From contig CACYTI010000015.1 of NCBI GenBank assembly GCA_902777275.1, forward strand, positions 21,975 through 85,974: DNA of 64,000 nt, read 5' to 3'. The DNA is from an uncultured Ruminococcus sp. GTDB taxonomy: Bacteria; Bacillota; Clostridia; Oscillospirales; Acutalibacteraceae. How positions within the stretch are numbered: position 1 is the first letter of the stretch; each line of letters begins with the position of its first letter. The notes beneath the pieces are model-generated. The model was not told where the DNA came from. It searched no databases and saw only the letters and a program-made list of their open reading frames with translations. A program made the position numbers and the translations under genes. Of the stretch, positions 1 to 9,054 are shown in pieces.

Positions 1-1
1 G

Positions 2-1672
2 ATAGGTCTGTCCGCGACGATCGGCAATCCCGAAGAGGCGGGAAGCTTTTTAGCGGCGGGAAGCGGCAGAGGAACGATCATCCCGAAATTTGAGGGCGGC
101 AGAGAGGTCTGGCGGCTGTCGATGGAGCATTTCTTTAGCACTGCTCCGCAGGCTGACGAGGGAAAGCCGCTCTTTATTGATTCAGCCGCCGCAGAAGAAC
201 CCACCGATACCGCTCCAAATGCGGCAGACCCGGGAATGGGCTATATCTTTGAGCATACAAGGGGCAAAAAATGCCTTATCTTTACAAATTCACGCGAGGA
301 ATGCGAGTCGGTGTGCCAGCATTTGCGGCAATACTGCGAGGCAAACCATGAGCCCGACCGCTTTCTTATTCATCACGGCAACCTTTCCGCCTCTTACCGC
401 GAGAGCGCGGAGGAGGAAATGAAGGACAACGATTCGCTTATGAGCGTGTGCGCAACGGCTACGCTGGAGCTTGGAATCGACATCGGCAGACTGGAGCGCG
501 CCTTTCAGATAGACGCGCCGTTCACCGTTTCGGGCTTTTTGCAGCGAATGGGACGAACGGGCAGACGCGGTGCGCCGTCGGAAATGTGGTTCGTAATGCG
601 CGAGGATCACCCCGAGCCGAGGGCGCTTCTGCCCGAGCTGATACCGTGGTATCTGATCCAGGGGATCGCGCTTGTGCAATTGTACATTGAGGAACGCTTT
701 GTTGAGCCGCCGCGAACCGAAAAGCTGCCGTTCAGCCTGCTATATCATCAGACCATGAGCACGCTTGCCTCGTGCGGAGAGATGACCCCCGCCGAGCTTG
801 CCTCGCGCGTGCTTCCTCTGTCCGTGTTCCGAAATATAAATCAGGAGGATTATAAGATCCTGCTCCGTCATTTGCTCAAGACCGACCATATCAGCCGCAC
901 CGAAAACGGCGGCTTGATACTCGGCATAACCGGAGAGCGGGTGGTAAACAACTATAAATTCTACGCCGTGTTTCAGGAGAACATCGAATACTCCGTTCAC
1001 GCGGGGAGCGAGGAGTTAGGCACTATTGTAAAGCCGCCGCCTGTCGGTGAAAAAATAGCCATAGCTGGACGGGTGTGGGTCGTTGACGAGGTGGATCATC
1101 AGCGGCGCGACGTTTACTGCACACTCGTAAAGGGGAATATCCCCGCTTATTTCGGCGACGTTGCCGGAGATATCAACACGCGGATCTTAGAGAGAATGTA
1201 CGGAGTTCTTGCCGAGGACAAGTCCTATCCGTATCTTATGCGCCATGCAGTCTGCCGCTTGGCGGAAGCGAGAGATACCTTCCTTAAAGCCGATATGCTC
1301 AACAGACCACTTATTCACCTCGGCGGAAAGATGTGGGCGCTGTTCCCGTGGCTGGGAAGCTACGCGTTTTTGGCGCTGGAACGCTTCTTAAAGCTGCGCT
1401 GCGGCAGGCGGCTCGGTTTGAAAGGGCTCAGCCCCTCGCGCCCGTATTATTTGCAGTTCACCATGCAGGTCGGCGAGGCTGAGTTTTACCGCATTGTCGC
1501 CGAGGAAGCCGAGGCTGAGTTCGATCCGCTTGAGTTGGTTTACGAAAAGGAAGTCCCCGTTTTTGAAAAGTATGACGAATATGTTCCGCCTGAGCTGATA
1601 CGGAAGGGCTTTGCCTGCGGAGTGCTCGACATAAAGGGAATGAAAAGCCGCGTGCTCGGATGGAATAAATAA
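2..1672 (+). CDS. DEAD/DEAH-box helicase, Lhr-like (partial, 5' end missing)
   Basis: C-terminal part of an ATP-dependent superfamily 2 helicase. The frame is open from base 2, so the start lies outside the window. The first visible residues include the motif III signature SAT (GLSATIGNP). Motifs V and VI follow: ATATLELGIDIG near base 455 and QRMGRTGRRG near base 540. The long region after the helicase core, with a winged-helix-like part and a large C-terminal domain, fits Lhr-type helicases involved in DNA repair or RNA metabolism. The ATP-binding motifs I and II are not in the window, so catalytic competence cannot be judged. A strong terminator follows 23 bp after the stop. Family assignment is good; the exact subfamily is inference. 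Confidence 0.85.
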   Translation: MGLSATIGNPEEAGSFLAAGSGRGTIIPKFEGGREVWRLSMEHFFSTAPQADEGKPLFIDSAAAEEPTDTAPNAADPGMGYIFEHTRGKKCLIFTNSREECESVCQHLRQYCEANHEPDRFLIHHGNLSASYRESAEEEMKDNDSLMSVCATATLELGIDIGRLERAFQIDAPFTVSGFLQRMGRTGRRGAPSEMWFVMREDHPEPRALLPELIPWYLIQGIALVQLYIEERFVEPPRTEKLPFSLLYHQTMSTLASCGEMTPAELASRVLPLSVFRNINQEDYKILLRHLLKTDHISRTENGGLILGITGERVVNNYKFYAVFQENIEYSVHAGSEELGTIVKPPPVGEKIAIAGRVWVVDEVDHQRRDVYCTLVKGNIPAYFGDVAGDINTRILERMYGVLAEDKSYPYLMRHAVCRLAEARDTFLKADMLNRPLIHLGGKMWALFPWLGSYAFLALERFLKLRCGRRLGLKGLSPSRPYYLQFTMQVGEAEFYRIVAEEAEAEFDPLELVYEKEVPVFEKYDEYVPPELIRKGFACGVLDIKGMKSRVLGWNK

Positions 1673-1694
1673 TATTATTGACGAAAAAGTAAAG

Positions 1695-1735
1695 GCGTGC
1701 TGCCGGTGATATCGTCACCGCCTGCACGCTTTTTG
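1695..1735 (+). terminator. Intrinsic terminator after the helicase gene
   Basis: GCGTGC at 1695 pairs with GCACGC ending at 1729, enclosing a second stem (CGGTGA/TCACCG), followed by a T-run. It lies between convergent genes and sits correctly to end the helicase transcript. Confidence 0.8.
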
Positions 1736-1775
1736 TGGTTTTATCTATTCGTTTTTGCGCGGATGATTTGCCTGA

Positions 1776-2543
1776 TCAGAACTCTCCTCCGAGGTTATCA
1801 AGGGAATCAATAACTACAACGCAGTTTGGCTTGACATTCTGCATAACGACCTTCATCTGGTTTTCGGGAATCGCCACACAGCCGCCGGTGTAGGGCTTGC
1901 TTGGACCGAGGCAGTGAAGGAAGATCGCGGAGCCCGCGTCGGGTTTGCACTCGGCGTTGTAGCTGATGTTAAGGCAGTACTGATATTGACGGGTGTAATC
2001 AATGATGTGCTCGGAGTTTTCCTTGTCCAGGTTGGGGTAGTCCCTGATATCAACCGGTTTGTTGTACTGCATTCCCTCGCGCACGTCGCCCGACCAGTAA
2101 GTGTTTTCGTCAGCCTTGAAATAGGGAATAGCGCAGCCGGGGTCGTCGGCGATTCCGAACGCCGCGTTGAAGCCGAAGGTTCCCACAGGGGTTTTACCGT
2201 CGCCCTCTTTGGTCTTGCCCAAGCCGTTTTTACCGATGAAGCCGGGAGTGGTCATGATCATCTGCCAGTTGCCGTCCTTGTCCTTTTCGTGCATGGAGAC
2301 CCACGCGTTCGTCTTTTCGTAAGCGGCTACGACAAAAAGCTGATCGGCATCCTTTGCATCGTCAAGCTTAGTCACCCATTCGGGAGATTTACCTAGCATT
2401 GTTGTCGTCGGCACGTCTGAGGCTGAATTGTTTTTTTCAAGCGCTCCGGCGCTTATGCCTGAAAAAGCAATTGCCGATGTGAAAACGGATATAACTGCGA
2501 GAGCGCTTGCGATGATTTTGGTTTTGATTTTTGTATTTTTCAT
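1776..2543 (-). CDS. Secreted L,D-transpeptidase (YkuD domain)
   Basis: Cell-wall enzyme of the YkuD fold, expected to form 3-3 cross-links or anchor proteins in peptidoglycan outside the membrane. The 255-residue product begins with a basic stretch and a hydrophobic signal sequence ending around residue 35 (ISAGALE). The catalytic signature is present near the C-terminus: His210 in FLHCLG and Cys222 in TGGCVAIP, spaced as in YkuD enzymes. The domain covers most of the mature protein and no separate binding module is seen. ATG at 2543 is preceded by a GGAGAAAG-type RBS. A TATAAT-like box lies on the minus strand at 2596-2601 but no convincing -35 accompanies it. It is a single gene, convergent with the helicase. 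Confidence 0.88.
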   Translation of the reverse strand: MKNTKIKTKIIASALAVISVFTSAIAFSGISAGALEKNNSASDVPTTTMLGKSPEWVTKLDDAKDADQLFVVAAYEKTNAWVSMHEKDKDGNWQMIMTTPGFIGKNGLGKTKEGDGKTPVGTFGFNAAFGIADDPGCAIPYFKADENTYWSGDVREGMQYNKPVDIRDYPNLDKENSEHIIDYTRQYQYCLNISYNAECKPDAGSAIFLHCLGPSKPYTGGCVAIPENQMKVVMQNVKPNCVVVIDSLDNLGGEF

Positions 2544-2758
2544 GGTTCTTTCTCCTTGTATTTTATTGGGAACCGTTTCCCTTTTCTGTAACTACATTAT
2601 ACAGGGTAAGCTCTTACAAATTACTGACAAATTCAGGTGCGATAATAATTTATTTGATTTTTTTCACAAATTGTTGTATAGCGCTCCGAAAATGTTACAT
2701 TCCCTGCCCGGCGGCATACCCGTTTGTCAAAATATTAAGAACCATTGAATAAGAACCA

Positions 2759-2787
2759 TTGAAATAGAAAGTAAATTGCTGTATAAT
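2759..2787 (+). promoter_or_regulatory. Sigma-A promoter for corA
   Basis: TTGAAA (2759-2764), 17-bp spacer, TATAAT (2782-2787). It lies 30 bp upstream of the corA start, with a GGAGCG-type RBS in between. Confidence 0.85.
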
Positions 2788-2817
2788 ACGGACATCACCC
2801 GAAAAAAGGAGCGGCGT

Positions 2818-3735
2818 ATGTTTTACTTAATAAAAGAAAACCTGATCGAAGTACCAAAGGAGCAAATAAAAAAAGCTGACGCGCAATACGCTTCCGTGCT
2901 AACTTCCGCACAATGGGATAGGGAAAAGGACAGCTTTGATATGGGCATTGATATTGACCTTGAAACCTCTGAGATACACAGCACCAAGGCAGAGGTGAAC
3001 TACGATTCCCTGACGGGAAGCTTTTTGATACCGAGCAGACAAAATCTATCCCGCAAAAGCGAAAAATTCGCCTTTGCACTCGACGAAAAAGGTATTGTTT
3101 TTATTGACGACAGCGGAACGGCTGAGACGATCATCTCGGAAATAATCAGGACGAGAAAATGGAGAATGCCGAGCCTTGAGCGGTTTTTGTATGATTTTTT
3201 GCAGCAGATCGTCAGGAGCGACCGTGATCTGCTGGAGAGTTACGATCAGGAGCTTGATGCGATAGAAAACGATATAGTAAACGAAAAAGAGCAGGTCGGC
3301 ATCGGGCGGGTCAACGAGCTTCGCGGAGAAATCAGAGATCTGAGAGTTCACTACGAGCAGCTGCTTGACTTTTGTCAGGAGTTGGAGGAAAACGAAAACA
3401 ACTTTTTCAAGCATGACAATCTCAGATATTTCCGTTTGTTTTCAAACCGGATAGAACGTCTGCGCGACAGCACGGTGGCTATAAGCGATCATGCCGCCCA
3501 AATCCGTGACATCTACAAATCTCACCTTGATATCAAGCAAAACCGAATTATGACGGTGCTTACGGTCGTTACAACGATTTTTATGCCGCTTACTCTTATC
3601 GCGGGCTGGTATGGTATGAACTTTAAATTTATGCCGGAGCTGGACGCGGTATGGGGGTATCCGATCGTTATCATTGTAAGCGCTCTTATTGTGGCGGGCA
3701 GTCTGCTGTTTTTCAAAAAGAAAAAATGGTTATGA
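2818..3735 (+). CDS. corA: CorA-family divalent cation transporter
   Basis: Mg2+/Co2+ channel of the CorA family in the cytoplasmic membrane, normally a homopentamer. The 305-residue length is usual. The cytoplasmic N-terminal part is rich in charged helices (about residues 120-235), followed by the first membrane helix and the signature YGMNF at residues 265-269, a second membrane helix and a basic tail (KKKKW). ATG 2818 was chosen because AAAAAGGAG lies just upstream; an in-frame TTG further up would fall inside the promoter region. The gene is single, with its own strong promoter. Confidence 0.93.
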   Translation: MFYLIKENLIEVPKEQIKKADAQYASVLTSAQWDREKDSFDMGIDIDLETSEIHSTKAEVNYDSLTGSFLIPSRQNLSRKSEKFAFALDEKGIVFIDDSGTAETIISEIIRTRKWRMPSLERFLYDFLQQIVRSDRDLLESYDQELDAIENDIVNEKEQVGIGRVNELRGEIRDLRVHYEQLLDFCQELEENENNFFKHDNLRYFRLFSNRIERLRDSTVAISDHAAQIRDIYKSHLDIKQNRIMTVLTVVTTIFMPLTLIAGWYGMNFKFMPELDAVWGYPIVIIVSALIVAGSLLFFKKKKWL

Positions 3736-3843
3736 GCCGGAGCTTTATAAGTTAACGGAGTGAACTTTTTTCGATTTCAGAAGGTGACAGTTTATGAGAT
3801 GTGAAATTGTATTCTTATTTTGCGGGGAATAAAGTGCTGACGG

Positions 3844-4056
3844 ATGAAAAGCGAATTGATAAAACAGTTGAAAACAATGATCGGGAAAATTGACAGAAAT
3901 GATGTATCGGAATGTGTCACCGTTATAAAAGACAGCTTTATAACGGTTGCCGGTGAGCTTGGCTTTACTGCTGAAACCGCGCCGGGATTTACCGCGTTTG
4001 CGACAGATGAAGAAAAGCTGCTCCAATGGATGAACGAGCAGCACCGTACTATGTAG
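3844..4056 (+). pseudogene. GNAT acetyltransferase remnant (N-terminal fragment)
   Basis: Seventy codons that resemble the N-terminus of a clostridial GNAT family: the stretch around residues 28-50 (DSFITVAGELGFT, then TAFAT) matches the opening strands and helix of such enzymes. The frame ends at TAG 4054-4056, long before the acetyl-CoA-binding loop (Q/RxxGxG/A), which is absent. No good RBS precedes the ATG. A terminator follows within 15 bp, so the rest of the gene has been deleted. Treated as a dead fragment; an alternative is a short unrelated ORF. Confidence 0.5.
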
Positions 4057-4070
4057 AGAAAAAGAATATA

Positions 4071-4105
4071 CCGCCCTGTCAAGCTTTGACAGGGCGGTCT
4101 TTGCC
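4071..4105. terminator. Bidirectional intrinsic terminator
   Basis: A perfect 12-bp stem (CCGCCCTGTCAA / TTGACAGGGCGG) with a 3-nt loop. On the minus strand it is followed by a T-rich tract and sits 25 bp past the purL stop, so it most likely ends purL; it also closes the GNAT remnant on the plus strand. Confidence 0.8.
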
Positions 4106-4122
4106 GCGACAAGGCGGAGAGC

Positions 4123-7100
4123 CTATTTAAAATAATTTACGCCGCTTTCAAAGATTTTCTGATCTTTCTCAAACGGAACGTTTTTGTAGAGGTTTTCGCC
4201 CTTGCGTTCGCTGTGACCCATTTTGCCGAGCACTCTGCCGTCGGGCGAGGTGATACCCTCGATAGCGCACACCGAACCGTTTATGTTGTATGCGATGCTG
4301 CCGGAGGGCTTGCCGTCCAAATCGACATACTGCGTAGCAATCTGACCGTTTGCCGCAAGCGCCTTTACGGTTTCGAGGTCAGCCATAAAGCGTCCCTCGC
4401 CGTGAGAAACGGGGATAGCGAACACGTCGCCCGCGTTTACGCCTGCGAACCACGGGGATTTTACCGAGGTGACGCGGGTATAAGCCATGTGCGAGATGTG
4501 TCTGCCGACCGTATTGAAGGTGAGGGTCGGGTCTGTGGGCTTCAGGTCGCGGATCTCGCCGTAGGGTACAAGTCCTAACTTGATAAGCGCCTGGAAGCCG
4601 TTGCAGATTCCGAGCATAAGACCGTCGCGGTTTTTGAGCAGGTCGTTGACAGCTTCGGCAACACGGGGGTTGCGGAAGGTCGTCGCGATGAACTTGCCGG
4701 AGCCGTCGGGCTCGTCGCCGCCTGAGAAGCCTCCGGGCAGCATGATCATCTGAGAGGTTTTTATAATGCTTTCCATGCGCTCTATTGTTTCCTCGATACC
4801 CTGCTGCGTGAGGTTCTTTACGATGAGCATTTCAACCTCGGCGCCCGCCTTTTCAAACGCGCGCGCGGTGTCTACCTCGCAGTTTGTGCCCGGGAACACG
4901 GGAATGAACACCTTCGGCTTAGCTGTTTTAATTACGGGAGAGGAAACGCTTCTCTCTGTGTAAAGCGGAGCGTCAACGGCGATTTCGGGGCATTCCGCCT
5001 GCATCGGGAACACCTTTTCGAGCGGAGCCGTCCAACTGTTGATGAAAACGCGGAGAGGAACGGATTTTTCGCCCATCGTTACGCTGCCGTCGTCGGTGAC
5101 AACGCCCAAATCATAGTAAAGTATGTCGCCCCCGGGCTGTGCTCCATCGGCAAGCTCTATAATAAGGGAGCCTGAGAGGGGAGCGAAAAGCTCGCGGTTT
5201 GTAAGCTCTTTGGCAAATTTAAAGCCGAGCAGGTTGCCAAAGCAAGCCTTGCATACGCTCGCGGCGGCGCCGCCTTCTTTTACAACAGAAGCGGAAAGCA
5301 CCTTGCCCGCGTCCGCAAGGGCGTAAATAGATTTATATACATTTACAAGCTTGTCCCATTCGGGCATAAGGGTCTCCTTGTTTTCGGGAACGGGAACGTA
5401 AATGACCCTTGAACCTGCCTTTTTGAATTCGGCGGAGATAGTTTTGCTTGCCTTGCTCATCGCGACGGCAAAGCTTACAAGGGTTGGCGGCACGTCTATA
5501 TCCTCAAAGGAGCCGGACATACTGTCCTTGCCGCCGATAGAGGGCAGACCGAGTTTGAGCTGTGCCTGCATAGCGCCCAAAAGCGCGGCGGCGGGCTTGC
5601 CCCAGCGAGAGGGAACGTCTTTGAGTCTTTCAAAATACTCCTGGAAGGTCAGCCTTGCGGTGAGCGGGTCGGCTCCCAACGCAAGGAGCTTTGAGGCTGA
5701 TTCAACAACGGCGTAGGCCGAGCCGTGGAACGGGCTCCAGCGCGACACGCCCGGAATATAGCCGTAGCTCATAACGGTGGCGTCGTCGGTCTCTCCCTTT
5801 TCAAGCGGTATCTTCGCCGCCATAGCCTCCTGCGGAGTGAGCTGCGTCTTTCCGCCGAACGGCATTATGACCGTAGCTGCGCCGATCGAAGCGTCAAAGC
5901 GTTCGGACAGACCGATCTGCGAGCACACGTTCAGCCTGCCGAGATTTTTTACCAGGGCTTCCTCAAACGGCAGATCCTCGAGCTCAGCGGGGCAAGCCTC
6001 GCGGTAGCAGTCCTCCGCCTTCGGAGCCGCGATATACGCCTTTGCCGTCTGGGTAACGCCGTTTGTGTTGAGGAACGCGCGGCTGAGATCGACAATTTTG
6101 TCTCCGCGCCAGTTCATGGTGAGGCGCGGGTTTTCGGTGACGACCGCAACGGCGGTCGCTTCAAGGTTTTCTGTCGCCGCGTATTCGATGAATTTATCAA
6201 CATCGGCTTTGTCTAACACGACAGCCATTCTCTCCTGAGATTCGGAGATTGCAAGCTCCGTGCCGTCAAGTCCGTCATATTTCTTTGTGACCTTGTCGAG
6301 GTCAACGGTAAGGCCGTCGGCAAGCTCGCCTATCGCGACGCACACGCCGCCCGCGCCGAAGTCGTTGCAGCGCTTGATTAGCTTTGCGACGTTTGAGTTG
6401 CGGAACAGACGCTGTATCTTGCGCTCGGTGGGAGGATTGCCCTTCTGCACCTCGGCTCCGCAGGTTTCAATGGAGCTTTCGGTGTGAGCCTTTGACGAGC
6501 CCGTTGCGCCGCCGCAGCCGTCGCGTCCCGTCCGTCCGCCGAGCAGAACGATAACGTCGTCGGGAGCGGGGGTCTCTCTTATAACGTTTTCTTTGGGAGA
6601 AGCGCCTATGACCGCGCCGATCTCCATTCGCTTGGCTACATAGCCCTTGTCGTAAAGCTCAACGACCTGACCCGTCGCAAGTCCGATCTGGTTTCCGTAG
6701 GAGCTGTAGCCGTTCGCCGCTCCCGTGGTGATCTTGCGCGAGGGCAGCTTGCCGTGCATCGTCTTGTCAAACGGTGTCGTGGGGTCGCCCGAGCCGGTGA
6801 CGCGCATAGCCTGATAAACATAGGCGCGTCCCGAAAGCGGATCGCGGATAGCTCCGCCGAGGCAGGTAGCCGCTCCGCCGAAGGGCTCTATCTCGGTGGG
6901 GTGGTTGTGGGTCTCGTTCTTGAACTGAACAAGCCATTTTTCGGTTTTGCCGTCTATCGTCACGGGAACCTCTATCGAACAGGCATTTATTTCCTCGCTC
7001 TCGTCCAGGTCGGGTATCATGCCCTTCTTTTTGAGCGATTTCATTCCCATGAGCGCCATATCCATGAGCGAAACGATCCTGTCGGAGTTCTCGCCGTAAA

Positions 7101-7890
7101 CCTCGTCGCGTGTGGCGTAGTATTCCTTTAAAGCGTCCTCGATAACGCCGCCGAGCGCAGCTTTTTCGATCTCGATCTCGCTGAGTCTTGTCAAAAATGT
7201 GGTGTGGCGGCAGTGATCCGACCAATAGGTGTCGATAACGCGAAGCTCCGTAACGCTCGGGTCGCGGTGTTCCTCGTCGCGGAAGTAGTCGCGGCAGAAT
7301 TTGAGGTCGTCGAGAGTCATCGCAAAGCCCATCGAGCCGTAATAATCCGCCATTTCGTCATCGCTCCAGCCGATGAAGCCCTCAACCCGCTTTACGTTTT
7401 CGGGAACGGGAGTTTCCATGTCGAGAGTATCGGGCTTTTCAAGCGAAGCCAAGCGGCTCTCAACGGGGTTGATAAGATAGTTTTCGATTTTTTCCTGATC
7501 CGCGTCGGTCAGGTCGCCCTTTAAGCAGATGACGCGCGCAGTCAGCACCTTGCAGCGCTCGCCCTGAGTGAGAAGCTGAACGCACTGCTCGGCGGAGTCG
7601 CCGCGCTGGTCGTACTGCCCGGGCAGATACTCCATGGCAAACACGCGCCAGCCGTCCTCAACGGGAAGCGTCTCCTCGTAAATAACATCGGCGTTCGGCT
7701 CGGACAGAACGACGTGCTTTGCCCGCTCGTACTCCTCGGGGGTCAGCCCCTCAATGTCGTAGCGGACTATATATCTGAGGTCGGTGACGGACATCATACG
7801 CAGGTTGTGGCGGATATCCCAAAGGATATGCTTCGCCTCAACGTTGAAGCCGTCGCGTTTTTCAACAAATATTCTGATTACATCTGACAT
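4123..7890 (-). CDS. purL: Phosphoribosylformylglycinamidine synthase, large single-chain type
   Basis: Purine biosynthesis step 4: FGAR + Gln + ATP to FGAM + Glu + ADP + Pi, in the cytosol. At 1255 residues this is the fused form carrying the PurS-like, synthetase and glutaminase parts in one chain. The synthetase active-site region is seen in SDHCRHTTF (about residue 230) and the two AIRS-like halves follow. The C-terminal class I glutaminase has FPGTNCE, the nucleophile elbow GICNGFQ and the catalytic histidine in VSHGEGRF. The gene is intact. ATG 7890 is preceded by a GGAGGC RBS. It stands alone rather than in a pur operon, and a TATACT-like -10 lies on the minus strand at 7924-7929 without a clear -35. 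No purine riboswitch was recognised in the 90 bp before the REP repeat. Confidence 0.95.
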   Translation of the reverse strand: MSDVIRIFVEKRDGFNVEAKHILWDIRHNLRMMSVTDLRYIVRYDIEGLTPEEYERAKHVVLSEPNADVIYEETLPVEDGWRVFAMEYLPGQYDQRGDSAEQCVQLLTQGERCKVLTARVICLKGDLTDADQEKIENYLINPVESRLASLEKPDTLDMETPVPENVKRVEGFIGWSDDEMADYYGSMGFAMTLDDLKFCRDYFRDEEHRDPSVTELRVIDTYWSDHCRHTTFLTRLSEIEIEKAALGGVIEDALKEYYATRDEVYGENSDRIVSLMDMALMGMKSLKKKGMIPDLDESEEINACSIEVPVTIDGKTEKWLVQFKNETHNHPTEIEPFGGAATCLGGAIRDPLSGRAYVYQAMRVTGSGDPTTPFDKTMHGKLPSRKITTGAANGYSSYGNQIGLATGQVVELYDKGYVAKRMEIGAVIGASPKENVIRETPAPDDVIVLLGGRTGRDGCGGATGSSKAHTESSIETCGAEVQKGNPPTERKIQRLFRNSNVAKLIKRCNDFGAGGVCVAIGELADGLTVDLDKVTKKYDGLDGTELAISESQERMAVVLDKADVDKFIEYAATENLEATAVAVVTENPRLTMNWRGDKIVDLSRAFLNTNGVTQTAKAYIAAPKAEDCYREACPAELEDLPFEEALVKNLGRLNVCSQIGLSERFDASIGAATVIMPFGGKTQLTPQEAMAAKIPLEKGETDDATVMSYGYIPGVSRWSPFHGSAYAVVESASKLLALGADPLTARLTFQEYFERLKDVPSRWGKPAAALLGAMQAQLKLGLPSIGGKDSMSGSFEDIDVPPTLVSFAVAMSKASKTISAEFKKAGSRVIYVPVPENKETLMPEWDKLVNVYKSIYALADAGKVLSASVVKEGGAAASVCKACFGNLLGFKFAKELTNRELFAPLSGSLIIELADGAQPGGDILYYDLGVVTDDGSVTMGEKSVPLRVFINSWTAPLEKVFPMQAECPEIAVDAPLYTERSVSSPVIKTAKPKVFIPVFPGTNCEVDTARAFEKAGAEVEMLIVKNLTQQGIEETIERMESIIKTSQMIMLPGGFSGGDEPDGSGKFIATTFRNPRVAEAVNDLLKNRDGLMLGICNGFQALIKLGLVPYGEIRDLKPTDPTLTFNTVGRHISHMAYTRVTSVKSPWFAGVNAGDVFAIPVSHGEGRFMADLETVKALAANGQIATQYVDLDGKPSGSIAYNINGSVCAIEGITSPDGRVLGKMGHSERKGENLYKNVPFEKDQKIFESGVNYFK

Positions 7891-7981
7891 GATTTCAGCC
7901 TCCGTAAAAAATATTATGGATTCAGTATAGCATATTATTTATCTGTTTTATTTCATATAAAGAAATAACTGTATTTTTGCA

Positions 7982-8020
7982 TTTGCAGTGGGGCGCACCC
8001 GCGTGCGCGCCAGTGAACCG
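7982..8020. repeat. 39-bp direct repeat, left copy (REP-type palindrome)
   Basis: Identical over 39 bp to 9651-9689. The core is a GC-rich imperfect palindrome (GGCGCACCCGCGTGCGCGCC), related to the REP sequences at 28714-28739 and inside the RAYT gene. It forms the left border of the phage remnant: the frame of the head-protein fragment is open only from base 8017, right at this border. Confidence 0.9.
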
Positions 8021-8052
8021 GAATAAGCATTGACGGCAGGAAGGGCGTTGAT

Positions 8053-8673
8053 GTGAGCTTCGGGAAGCCCAAAACCTATACTGAAAGTGGAATCAGCGGT
8101 AAAAGACTACACAATACAAGTGAAAACAAGGTTGATTTGGAATATATAAAATCAAGAGAATACCATGATAAATTTAAAACTATTACAAATAATCAAGCTG
8201 TCAATGAACAAATCTACAAACAATCAAAGGCTTTTTTGACACATAGGAATGGTACTAATTACGAAAATATTTGTTTAATTGATAACAAAACGGGTAGAAT
8301 CGTTGCACTGCAAAATGATTCTCAAAATGATTTTGACGTTGGTGATTATAATAAAAAGATGAAAGATGCAATAAAAAATAATCCACCGTATTCTTTGATA
8401 TCTTTACATAATCACCCTACCAATAACCCCCCAACAGGAAGCGACATAGTTTCTAATGGATCCAACAAATATCAACTTAGTGTTGTAGTAACACACAACG
8501 GAAAGGTTTTTTCATATAAAGCAGGGAACAAGCCGTTCACAGCATATTCTTTTGGTATGAGGGTTGACAAATACCGAGGAAATAAATATAATTTAAGTGA
8601 ATATGAAGCTATTATTCAAACTTTAAAAGACTATACTGAACAGTATGGAATTGAATGGAGAGAATTTGTATGA
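8053..8673 (+). CDS. Phage head-protein tail with JAMM/MPN metalloprotease-like domain (5' truncated)
   Basis: A 206-residue product, strongly AT-rich compared with its surroundings. Residues 71-131 carry a JAMM-type zinc-peptidase signature: Glu71, the HNHP motif at 119-122, then Thr128 and Asp131. Such domains occur at the C-terminus of phage minor head (morphogenesis) proteins, and the first residues (DVSFGKPKTY) look like the junction with a head protein. The frame extends upstream past GTG 8053 only to the 39-bp repeat, so the head part has been lost. GTG 8053 has a weak AGGAAGG-like RBS. Its stop overlaps the start of the next small gene (ATGA). Function unknown: it could cleave a protein or isopeptide bond, or act as a toxin-like effector. 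Whether it is still expressed is uncertain. Confidence 0.7.
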   Translation: MSFGKPKTYTESGISGKRLHNTSENKVDLEYIKSREYHDKFKTITNNQAVNEQIYKQSKAFLTHRNGTNYENICLIDNKTGRIVALQNDSQNDFDVGDYNKKMKDAIKNNPPYSLISLHNHPTNNPPTGSDIVSNGSNKYQLSVVVTHNGKVFSYKAGNKPFTAYSFGMRVDKYRGNKYNLSEYEAIIQTLKDYTEQYGIEWREFV

Positions 8674-8804
8674 AAACCCAATCTTTTTATTATGACGGGC
8701 ACTATATTGATTCTGGTGAATCACAAGAAGAAAGAAATCTGCTTGATAAAAAAGCTCAGGAAGAATGCGAAAAACTAACGAGTTGGAACGATGTTGAAAT
8801 ATAA
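8670..8804 (+). CDS. Small acidic protein coupled to the JAMM gene
   Basis: A 44-codon frame (begins MKTQSFYYDGHYIDSG) whose ATG overlaps the previous stop as ATGA, a classic translational-coupling arrangement. The product is hydrophilic and acidic with no membrane segment and a helical C-terminal half (EERNLLDKKAQEE). It shares the low GC of the JAMM gene, so both came from the same source. The tight overlap and small acidic product would fit an inhibitor or immunity partner of the JAMM protein, but no family is recognised and this is inference only. Confidence 0.5.
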   Translation: MKTQSFYYDGHYIDSGESQEERNLLDKKAQEECEKLTSWNDVEI

Positions 8805-8824
8805 TGTTTTTATAGGAGAATCAT

Positions 8825-8929
8825 ATGTTATACAAAAAATGCCCAAAATGTAGCAAGGGAAAGAAGAATAAAAAGCTAAACCGCTCCCAAGTGATTGAGG
8901 GCGGTTTTCTCATACCCAAAACTCAATAA
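8825..8929 (+). CDS. Possible 34-residue zinc-ribbon-like peptide
   Basis: ATG 8825 follows an AGGAG RBS (8813-8817) at good spacing. The 34-codon frame has a CPKC knuckle near the start followed by a lysine-rich segment, as in Com-like or zinc-finger peptides of phages. Its 3' half overlaps a terminator-like hairpin (8880-8910), so this may be a truncated gene fused to non-coding DNA. Low confidence. Confidence 0.3.
   Translation: MLYKKCPKCSKGKKNKKLNRSQVIEGGFLIPKTQ
8880..8910 (+). terminator. Intrinsic terminator in the phage remnant
   Basis: ACCGCTC pairs with GGGCGGT across a 12-nt loop (one G-U pair), followed by TTTTCT. It ends the JAMM/small-protein unit. Confidence 0.6.
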
Positions 8930-8931
8930 TC

Positions 8932-8967
8932 AAAGCACTATGCAGTCAAATGCACGGTGCTTTTTTT
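8932..8967 (+). terminator. Second terminator-like hairpin
   Basis: AAAGCAC (8932-8938) pairs with GTGCTTT (8957-8963) followed by more T residues. It lies between the small ORFs and the scaffold gene. Confidence 0.55.
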
Positions 8968-9054
8968 ATATCCAAATCACCCCGGCGGAGGTTATCCGTC
9001 TTACTTTCAAACCGCAGGCGAAGCGGAATACAAATCACGCGGAAAGGATAAAGC

